Assembly: GCA_021826605.1 (NCBI GenBank)
Contig: JAKAZF010000135.1
Coordinates: forward strand, 1 to 7,112
Length of the DNA stretch: 7,112 nucleotides
Source: Planctomycetota bacterium
Lineage (GTDB): Bacteria; Planctomycetota; Phycisphaerae; WQYP01
Direction of reading: 5' to 3'
Shown here piece after piece: positions 1 through 6,500 of this stretch; positions within the stretch are counted from its first letter, which is position 1; each line of letters starts with the position of its first letter. The notes under the pieces were generated by a model. It was not told the origin of the DNA, searched no databases, and was given only the letters and a program-made list of their open reading frames with translations. The translations under genes and the position numbers were made by a program.

Positions 1-118
1 ACGAACTATGGTGCATGCCGGCATGATGCCCGCCCAAGCCAAGAAGTTGCAGAAAAAACAGGCACAAAAATAAAGTGCCGCCTGCAACGGCGCAAATCAG
101 AAAAAGCGTGCCAAGCAT
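1..118 (-). CDS. N-terminus of a membrane protein, possibly NfeD/OB-fold-like (partial, runs off left edge)
   Basis: Only the first 39 codons are present, from an ATG at 118 reading left; the rest lies outside the window. The peptide starts MLGTLFLICAVAGGTLFLCL and continues FFLQLLGLGGHHAGMHHSS. It is a textbook hydrophobic membrane segment (residues 2-28, with small residues AGG in the middle) followed by a Gly-Gly-His-His turn and a His-rich stretch. From memory this arrangement resembles planctomycete membrane proteins in which one N-terminal helix, a His/Asp-rich linker, further helices and an NfeD-like OB-fold follow; that assignment is inference. A GGGAG lies about 13 nt upstream, which is far for a ribosome binding site. 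The frame stays open upstream to a stop at 230-232, so a TTG start at 211 is an alternative, but the added residues are polar and the ATG places the membrane helix at the N-terminus. The opposite strand offers only short competing frames here. Confidence 0.6.
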   Translation of the reverse strand, partial: MLGTLFLICAVAGGTLFLCLFFLQLLGLGGHHAGMHHSS

Positions 119-760
119 AAAATCAGGCGGACTCCCGTTAGACCTCTGGGAGCGGATCAAGCATTCTTGATCCCCTTGGCGGATTATCCATCGGTTTTCA
201 ATATCATTCAAGTGCACAATTCCTACTTCTTATCAATGGATCCAGCGCTGTCCATGCGCCACTGCCTTGTAAGCTTTTACGGGGCCGCGCCGAGCCGCAT
301 TTCTGCCGCACTGACATACTACAGAGGACAATTGTGAACTGCGGTTGATTCTCGAAAGCCTGACGGAATTTTGCTTTTCATTTCAAGGCAACTCATGGAT
401 CATTTCACAAACGGTTGGGGGCGAGGTCAGTTAAGGCCGGCCTGATGCATCGGGCAGCCCTGACGCGCCGGAACTTGGACAGCTAATCTCATTTTTGCAT
501 TTTTTGATCTGGTAAGCGCGCACGAAAAACTCCGGTGAAAATACGCGTCCGATCGGGCGGAGATTTTTCAGAGGAGCCGCGAATTCGTTGTGTTTATCGA
601 TCTGGATTTTTGAGCGGGTTCCAGATCTCAAGTCGCATAGGAGGCGGCTAATCCGGTTCAACGAACGACCACTCTCCGTAAAACATGCGACCTGATTGGC
701 GGGGGCCGTTTCGGTCGGGAGGCCAGGCAGTTCCTTATCATGCGCGAGGTTGTCGATGCC
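119..760. other. Long stretch with no recognisable intact gene
   Basis: No reading frame in this stretch gives a protein I recognise. It should carry the promoter and leader of the membrane protein gene that starts at 118 on the minus strand. It includes the hairpin at 154-173 and an 8-bp inverted repeat with a 13-nt loop (arms GATCTGGA at 599-606 and TCCAGATC at 620-627). A long minus-strand open frame crosses 431-1084, but its left part has the Arg/Ser/Pro-rich look of non-coding sequence. It may be further decayed remains of the ATPase relic to its right. Confidence 0.5.
154..173. repeat. 8-bp perfect hairpin in the leader of the left-edge gene
   Basis: GGATCAAG (154-161) and CTTGATCC (166-173) are perfect complements around a 4-nt loop, CATT. 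There is no T-tract on either strand, so it is a poor match to an intrinsic terminator. It lies 36-55 bp upstream of the ATG of the minus-strand membrane protein gene, where it could sit in the 5' leader or act as an operator; this is inference. Confidence 0.35.
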
Positions 761-779
761 GCAATGGGCTGAATCGGCC

Positions 780-1015
780 AATTCATCGCCAAGGTGCGGC
801 GGTACATCGGGATACTCCTGGGTCTGTCCTTGCTGCGCGACATCATCAAAACTGAAACAGGGCCACCCGAACGGGGATTTTGGGCGGCCATGGTTTTGCC
901 CATTTGCCGTGCACCAGTTACCACGTCCACAGGAAAGACCTTCAATGCCGCGTCCAGGTGCGTCGCCAGAGCGCCTGTTGGCAATGTATCGATTGCATGA
1001 ATGCAATCGATACAT
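780..1015 (-). pseudogene. Frameshifted relic of an AAA-type P-loop ATPase (DUF4143-like family)
   Basis: In one minus-strand frame (984 down to about 877) the translation reads ALATHLDAALKVFPVDVV followed by TGARQMGKTMAAQ. This strongly resembles the N-terminus of the ATPases that carry a C-terminal DUF4143, whose usual form is 'HL..AL..FPVVLLTGARQTGKTTL': a Walker A loop (GARQMGKT, Lys at about 895-897) preceded by a hydrophobic strand. The following family block, SPFGWPCFSFDDVAQQGQ, is found only in a different minus-strand frame from about 877 to 815. A frameshift near 875-880 therefore separates the two. Beyond about 780 the likeness fades, and no Walker B (IDEVQR-like), TGSAN or C-terminal nuclease-like part can be seen. 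The first codons may be MYRLHSCNRYI, read from the palindrome at 984-1015. Intact members are about 400 residues; this is a remnant of fewer than 100. It is probably inert. Family assignment is by motif memory only. Confidence 0.55.
984..1015. repeat. Perfect 15-bp inverted repeat with 2-nt spacer
   Basis: The arm ATGTATCGATTGCAT (984-998) is followed by GA and then by its exact reverse complement, ATGCAATCGATACAT (1001-1015). Complementarity stops abruptly at both outer ends (A983 against C1016). There is no T-tract on either side, so a simple intrinsic terminator is unlikely. The near absence of a spacer makes it more like a dimer-binding site, a cruciform-prone palindrome or an inserted repeat end. 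It lies at the 5' edge of the ATPase relic and 90 bp past the bcp stop codon. The pairing is read directly from the sequence; the function is unknown. Confidence 0.85.
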
Positions 1016-1027
1016 CAATTGAAGACG

Positions 1028-1050
1028 ATCTATTGACAGCGCCAATAGAT
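1028..1050. repeat. 8-bp hairpin between bcp and the large palindrome
   Basis: ATCTATTG (1028-1035) and CAATAGAT (1043-1050) pair perfectly around a 7-nt loop. This places it 56-78 bp past the bcp stop on the minus strand. It could fold in the bcp 3' transcript and help end it, but there is no U-rich tail in that direction, so a factor-independent terminator is not well supported. Confidence 0.35.
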
Positions 1051-1105
1051 TGTTAGGCCTTAAAAGATCTATGGGCTTGGGCAATCAAACATGTACTGCA
1101 ACGAC

Positions 1106-1573
1106 TCATGCGATTGCCGCCAATGCCGCCAGCACCTCGCTGTGATGATCTTCAACTTTTACTTTGGGGAAAATCTTGGCGATTTTGCCTTTGCCGTCAA
1201 TGATAAACGTGGTGCGTTCAATGCCCATATATTTTTTGCCGTACATGGATTTTTCCTTCCATACGCCATACGCTTCGGCTACCGCGTGGTCGATATCCGC
1301 GAGCAAGGCAAAGGGCAGATTGAATTTTTTCTGGAATTTCTCATGGCTCGCTACATTGTCCGGGCTTACACCAAGCACCACCGCCCCGGCCTTTTCCAGA
1401 TCTGCAATGCCGTCACGGAAATTGCAGGCCTCTTTGGTGCAGCCGGGCGTATCATCCTTGGGGTAAAAATAAAGGACGATTTTTTTTCCTTTTAAGTCCT
1501 TTAAGCCGATCGTTTGACCGCCGGTGCTGGAAAGTGAAAATGCGGGGGCCGGATCTTTTTCCTTGAGAGTCAT
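1106..1573 (-). CDS. bcp: Thiol peroxiredoxin, BCP/PrxQ type
   Basis: A complete 155-residue protein, the usual length for bacterioferritin comigratory protein (PrxQ). The family reduces hydrogen peroxide and organic hydroperoxides in the cytoplasm, using thioredoxin as electron donor. Visible signatures are the N-terminal 'G..AP.F.L.' style strand (residues 5-14), the strand VLYFYPKD (33-40), and the active-site block [15 protein letters not shown] (40-54). The peroxidatic cysteine is C45, inside the P-x3-T-x2-C motif (P38, T42, C45), and the resolving cysteine is C50, the five-residue spacing of atypical 2-Cys members such as E. coli BCP. The conserved active-site arginine is R120 in ERTTFIID. 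The start is fixed by an AAAGGAA ribosome binding site 7 nt upstream of the ATG. It stands alone: mqnC ends 288 bp upstream on the same strand, and only the ATPase relic lies downstream. No peroxide-sensing operator was recognised. Confidence 0.96.
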   Translation of the reverse strand: MTLKEKDPAPAFSLSSTGGQTIGLKDLKGKKIVLYFYPKDDTPGCTKEACNFRDGIADLEKAGAVVLGVSPDNVASHEKFQKKFNLPFALLADIDHAVAEAYGVWKEKSMYGKKYMGIERTTFIIDGKGKIAKIFPKVKVEDHHSEVLAALAAIA

Positions 1574-1861
1574 AATAAAATTCCTTTTAATTCAAGCCAC
1601 TGCTCAACTTTGTGCCCAATAGTAGGCGCGGGGAGTTAAAAAGACCAGCCGATCGGAAGAAAACTGATTCGTTTTAAATGGCAATGGTTGCATCTGGGGA
1701 CGGCGTTCCGTCACCGCTCACCGGCCCGGATCACAGAAACACGAAATCTGAAATCCGGCCTTCTATCACAGCACTGGTCCGCGGGCATGTTGCGGCTTTA
1801 CAACCTTTGTGCCGCGCCATGCCGTTGCCACGGTTACCGGTTGGCTATAACCAAGCACCGA
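1574..1861. other. Intergenic region between mqnC and bcp
   Basis: These 288 bp follow the mqnC stop and precede the bcp start on the minus strand. Apart from the bcp ribosome binding site, I see only a weak inverted repeat (GGTT...AACC, near 1839-1852). No clear terminator or promoter could be set, and the short open frames here do not look like proteins. Confidence 0.4.
1581..1587 (-). promoter_or_regulatory. Ribosome binding site of bcp
   Basis: On the minus strand AAAGGAA precedes the ATG at 1573 by 7 nt (TTTTATT). Placement and purine content support this start codon. Confidence 0.7.
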
Positions 1862-3226
1862 TCAGAGGTTTGTTTTATCCGGGGATTCCCGGTTGGCAAT
1901 GCGCGGGGCGCTGATGGTTAATTCGATGGCTTTGTATTGGGCGGCGGCTTCCGGAGTAATCTCGTGCTGTCGCTTGGGAAACACGCCGGCCGGGCGCGGT
2001 TGTAAATCCGGCGATTGCGGGCCGTCATGGCGTTTAAGTACGTTATAAAACTGATTGCGCTGGGCCGGAATCCAGCCGCTGTCCCGGATCAGGCGGCAGA
2101 TCATTTCCTCTGAAAGGCGGAAGGATGTGCCGGCACTGGAGACCACGTTTTCCTCCATCATGACGCTGCCCATATCGTTGGCGCCGAAGAACAGGGCCAA
2201 CTGTCCAATCTTCGGTCCCATGGTAACCCAACTGCTTTGCAGGTTGCGGACATTATCCAGATACAGCCGGGAAAGCGCCAGCATGCGCAGATATTCATTG
2301 GCATCCGCCAGACGCACGGTTCGACCGTTGTCGAATTCAAACGGTATGCCGGAATCAGGGTTCCATTTGCGTTTGTTATCCAGGGGCGTATTGTCAGGCT
2401 GATACGTCCAATGAATAAAGGCCGTGTAATGGGCGGGAGCATTGGCCAGAGCCCAGTCCTGCCGCTCGCGCAGGTGCCGGATATGATCAATTCGATCTTC
2501 GATGGTTTCAATGTGGCCGATCAACATCGTGGCGCTGGTGTGCATGCCAAGTTTGTGAGCTTCGGTCATCACATCCAGCCATTGATCCCCGGAGCATTTG
2601 CCCGGACCAATACGGGATCGCACGCGATCGGAAAATATTTCCCCGCCGCCACCGGGAACGGTGGCAAGGCCGGCGGCCTTAAAGCGTTTGAGCACTTCAG
2701 CGACGGGCATGTTGAAGAATCGCGAAAATTCAACAAATTCCGGCGGGCTGAACGCATGGATATGCACAGACGGGAATTTTTCCCGGATGCCGCGCAGCAG
2801 CTGCTCATAATAACTGATCGGCAAAGCTGGATTCATTCCGCCCTGCATGAGTATCTGGGTGCCGCCGATGCTGACAAGTTCGCGGATTTTTTCATAAATT
2901 TGGTCATAACTAAGGGTGTAGGCGTCGTGGGCTTCCGGATCGTTGCGTTTAAAAGCGCAAAAGGTGCAGCGGGCGGTGCAGATATTGGTGTAATTGATGT
3001 TCCGGTCAATGACATAGGTGCGGTAATCTTCCGGATGCAGTCGCCGGCTGACGGCCATGGCCCAGCGGCCCAGATCAATAAGCGGGGCATGACGGTATAA
3101 TTCATCGAACTGCGCTTCTGTGAGCCGGGCTTTGCCATCAATTACCGCGTGAATATCAAATCCGGGCCGATATCCGGTGTGGTGATGCATAGGCGGAATG
3201 AGCACATTGGTATTAAATTCGATCAT
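1862..3226 (-). CDS. mqnC: Cyclic dehypoxanthinyl futalosine synthase, radical SAM
   Basis: A 454-residue radical-SAM enzyme of the futalosine (alternative) menaquinone pathway. The family cyclises dehypoxanthine futalosine to the spiro product, using a [4Fe-4S] cluster and S-adenosylmethionine. The cluster ligands are C83, C87 and C90 in NYTNICTARCTFCAF, a CX3CX2C motif. Other marks are LMQGGMNP (127-133), PGGGGEIFSD (191-200) and GQLALFFGANDMGSVMMEEN followed by VVSSAG (341-366). The NYTNIC wording and the FFGANDMG...MMEENVVS block point to MqnC and not to its paralogue MqnE. Family members I know are about 360-400 residues. This one has a short extra N-terminus (1-20, including MHHH, so Met13 at 3190 is an alternative start) and a polar C-terminal tail of about 50 residues after RNQFYNVLKRHD. 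Neither candidate start has a strong ribosome binding site; a weak GGAA lies 10 nt before the first. No other mqn genes are in the window. Confidence 0.93.
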   Translation of the reverse strand: MIEFNTNVLIPPMHHHTGYRPGFDIHAVIDGKARLTEAQFDELYRHAPLIDLGRWAMAVSRRLHPEDYRTYVIDRNINYTNICTARCTFCAFKRNDPEAHDAYTLSYDQIYEKIRELVSIGGTQILMQGGMNPALPISYYEQLLRGIREKFPSVHIHAFSPPEFVEFSRFFNMPVAEVLKRFKAAGLATVPGGGGEIFSDRVRSRIGPGKCSGDQWLDVMTEAHKLGMHTSATMLIGHIETIEDRIDHIRHLRERQDWALANAPAHYTAFIHWTYQPDNTPLDNKRKWNPDSGIPFEFDNGRTVRLADANEYLRMLALSRLYLDNVRNLQSSWVTMGPKIGQLALFFGANDMGSVMMEENVVSSAGTSFRLSEEMICRLIRDSGWIPAQRNQFYNVLKRHDGPQSPDLQPRPAGVFPKRQHEITPEAAAQYKAIELTISAPRIANRESPDKTNL

Positions 3227-3507
3227 GAGAGTCGATTTCCAAACCAGCTAACAGGGTTACAATCAAAACCGGGAAATCCAACATTCCCGCCATTCCTGCC
3301 GGGTTAGATCATAGTGTTTCAGCCCCCAATCGGGCAAGTGAGGCGAACTGGACTGGGCGTGGATATACTATAAGGAGATTTGCTGATCACCTTTTGCGGC
3401 AGGGCAGAGGGCTTGGCTGGGGGTGATGCGGGGAATGTTGGTACCGGTTCTGGCCGGAATCTTACGGGGCCGCGGTTCCAACGTTTTACGGTGACAGGAA
3501 TTAAACA
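3227..3507. promoter_or_regulatory. Divergent intergenic region between mqnC and the AsmA-like gene
   Basis: These 281 bp separate two genes transcribed away from each other, so both promoters are expected here. On the plus strand TATACT (3364-3369) overlapping TATAAG (3369-3374) resembles a -10 box, but no clear -35 lies 16-18 bp upstream. It is followed at once by AAGGAG (3372-3377), a near-perfect Shine-Dalgarno with no ATG after it. A 6-bp inverted repeat (CGGGAA 3270-3275, TTCCCG 3284-3289) lies nearer mqnC. Assignment of either promoter is inference. Confidence 0.35.
3496..3500 (+). promoter_or_regulatory. Ribosome binding site of the AsmA-like gene
   Basis: AGGAA ends 7 nt before the ATG at 3508. 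It supports this start over the Met38 codon inside the membrane segment, which would remove the basic N-terminal anchor signal. Confidence 0.6.
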
Positions 3508-6500
3508 ATGACTGAGAATAAGGATTCCACGAATTCGGCAGCGGGGGCCGGCGGAAATGCCGGCAGGTCAACAGGCACGTCAGCCAACAAACCTGTGCGC
3601 AAACGGCGGCGCTGGCCCATGGTGGCGGGAATTGTCGTGCTGCTGTTGCTGCTGCTGGTTTTGGCCATTCCAAGCATGTTATGCACCGGACCTGGCGTGC
3701 GGTTGATTGAATCTCAAATAAACTCACGAATAAGCGGCAGCGTGCAAATCGGGCGCATATCCCTGGGCTGGTTCACACCGGTAAAGCTCAACCGCGTAAC
3801 ATTGAAAGACCCCAACGGGGATGTTGTGGTTGGTGATCTGCAGGTCATTACGCAGCGCAGTATTCTGGCTCTGATATCCAACTGGCATAACCTTGGAAAA
3901 ATTGCCATTGATATAAAGACTCTGAAACTCAGTCAGGACAGCAACAAGAATCTTAACCTCATGCAGGCGCTGGCGAACCCGCATCCGGCGGTTGCCCCGG
4001 TGGCCGGCACACAGCCCGTTGCAGCCCCCGCAGCGCCGGCGGCTGGTACCGGTTCCTCCATTCCCGCAATCAACACCACACTGACGCTGACGCTGGCGGA
4101 TGCATCTTTTACCGCACCGAATCTTCAGCCGTTCCAGGCTCGCAACACCCGTCTGGAGGTATCACTTGATACGCTGGATAACAAGCCCGTGGAGGTGCGG
4201 TTTGCCACTGCGGCGGGAGTGGGAAGCCAGGCTCCCAGTCAAATCCGTCTTGCCGCGACCCTTAATGCCATAACCGGTGGAAAAGTCCGGGCGGCAGATC
4301 AGATAACCGGAAATGTGACAGCGGACATTGAGAAACTGAATCTCGCGGCCCTTTCCCCCGTGTTGAGCATGGCCGGTGTGCAGCTTTCGCCCGGCGGTGT
4401 TTTGACCTTGGCGATAGCGGGAAAAATTCCTTCGCCGGGTACCGGCTCCGTGGATGGTAATATAGTGGTTGATAATGCCGCATTATCCGGTGCGATGTTA
4501 AAAGGCGACGCGCCTGAACTCGGCACGCTTCGCATGCCGCTGAATGTGTCCTGGAAAAATGATGCCTACGAGATTAAAGCCTTGGGAATTCAGACTGCCC
4601 TTGGCGGAGCCTCGGTTACGGGGCATGGCTCCATTGCCACAATACTGGCGGTACTGCACCATAACGCCGGGGCGGAAAAGCTTGCGGTATTGAATATTAC
4701 CGCTTCGGCACCGTTGGCGCAAACGCTTTCGGCTCTGCCGCACGTCATTACATTGCCCGCCGGGGTTCATTTTGTCGGTGGTCAAACGGCATTGACCGCG
4801 AGCGTCAGTCTGGGGAATCCGTCCGGCGGGGCCATTGTGCCTGCGGCTGGCACCCTGCCGGCGGTAACAAGCGACGTTCAATTCGCCATTCAGCCATTGC
4901 ACTGGACACAGGCCAACGGTGGCCCGGCAGGTTCCGCTGCGGTAACGGGGAAGGTGGCATTTAATACGCTGGGAAAGCCCGTGCAGGCCAATGTTCATCT
5001 GCATGTTGCGCAGGGGACGGCCAAGCCGGCCGATTTCTCACTGGTTGCCGATTTAACAGCCATAAAGAATGGCCGGATTCTGCCGCTGAATCAATTAACC
5101 GGGCAACTGAAACTGCTGGTGGCCAATCTGGATCTTACGGCCATTGATCAGATTTTGCCGCGTACCAGCCGATCCATTGTGTTTCATGGTGTGGTTAACG
5201 GAAGCGTTTCGGTCAACGCGCCGAAAGCGGGCAGCGGAGAGATTTCCGGGCCGTTGACAATCACTGATTGCGCGCTTGGCGGAAATATGCTGAAATCCGA
5301 CCGGCCGCAAATCGGGACGGTCACATTGCCTTTGAATATCTCATGGAAGGGTACGCGCTTTGACCTGGGATCAGTGGGGATTCAATCAGAGAATCTGCGC
5401 ATGCTGGTTTCCGGTAATGCCACTTTGGCGGAACTTCAGGCGATACAGAAGAATCAGGCCAACTGGGGTTCCTCCGGTCTGCATGTAAGCACATACTGCA
5501 ATCTTGGCTGGCTGGCTTCCAGTTTTCACAACACGCTGGGGCTGGAAAAACTGGGTTTGCGGTTGCGGCATGGCATGATGAATCTGCAGGCCGACCTGAC
5601 CAGCGACGCGACGAAATCAACAGGCCGCGAAACGCTTGCCCTGACCGACTTACGCGGTACCTGGAAAAACACGCCGTTTGTGATTAATCCAGTTCAGCTT
5701 GGTGCGGAATTTCAACGGCAGGGCAGCAGGTGGAATTTACTCAAAGGTGTTATGAATCAGGCCGCGACTCCCGATGGTAAGCCGGAACGCACGCCTCAGC
5801 TCAATGTGGTCCTTACCGGGCAGCCCACCGGGGCGTACGCGCTGAGCCTGCAGGCGGTTTTGGCGAATCTGGCACAGGAGGCGTCACCCTTTGTTGCGCT
5901 CAACGGCCGCAGCGTTGCCGGAACGTTGGATGTTAACGCAACAACGGCGGATATTTTTGCTCCGAAAATTCCTTATCATCTCACTGTGACGGTCAATCAA
6001 TTAGCCCTGGGCCTGGGGCAGGGAAAGCCGATGATCACCGAACCGGCAGTGACGCTTCGCAGTGACGGCATGTTGCTTTCGCCGCATGGCGCAGTTACCG
6101 CAGTTCAAAGCACTTTTGCTGTGCAAACGGCCGAAATCAACATTCCCAAAGGCCACGTCGAATTGCAGAAAGCCGCCGCGGGATGGGTTGTACCTGCCGC
6201 TCAGGCTGATATTGCCCGCATTAATCTTTCGCGTGTAATGCAAATTGCCACCATGTTTTCGCCGGCCCTGGCGGATGACGATATTGGCGGAACCGTTGAA
6301 AATTCGGTGATTGCCGCCAGTTATAAACCCGGCTTGGTAAACGTATCAAAGCTGCACCTGGAAATGAATAATCTAAGCTTCCGCAGCGCCATGCCCAAGG
6401 CTTCGACGGCGCAATTTGTGGAACCGAAATTAACCGTTGATCTCGCGTGTGACGCGGCGATGGGCAAGGCGACGAATCTTCACATTTCCACGTTGGCAAT

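Noticed and set aside
2..73. Plus-strand open frame ending at TAA 71-73 with a Lys/Gln-rich end, as the tail of an upstream gene
   Set aside because: The minus strand of the same bases encodes a clear start codon plus hydrophobic membrane segment and Gly-Gly-His-His turn, which is the more protein-like reading; the plus frame is taken as its shadow.
154..173. Intrinsic terminator
   Set aside because: The stem is perfect but short and no T-tract follows on either strand; kept only as a hairpin.
431..1084. 217-residue minus-strand open frame as an intact gene
   Set aside because: Only about residues 70-90 resemble a known family, the Walker A part is in another frame, and the rest looks like non-coding translation with no ribosome binding site; treated as part of a relic.
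1091..1495. 134-residue plus-strand open frame opposite bcp
   Set aside because: Antisense shadow of a gene with an intact active-site motif and ribosome binding site.
2237..3100. 287-residue plus-strand open frame opposite mqnC
   Set aside because: It lies wholly antisense to a well-supported radical-SAM gene and has no recognisable motif of its own; long antisense frames are common opposite GC-rich genes.
3637..3663. CTG-rich run as a phase-variable repeat
   Set aside because: It encodes the leucine-rich core of the membrane helix and is interrupted by TTG; codon choice for leucine explains it without invoking slippage.
4498..5004. 168-residue minus-strand open frame, and other minus frames between 3700 and 7092
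   Set aside because: All are antisense to the continuous AsmA-like frame, with Arg/Pro/Ser-rich composition and no motifs.
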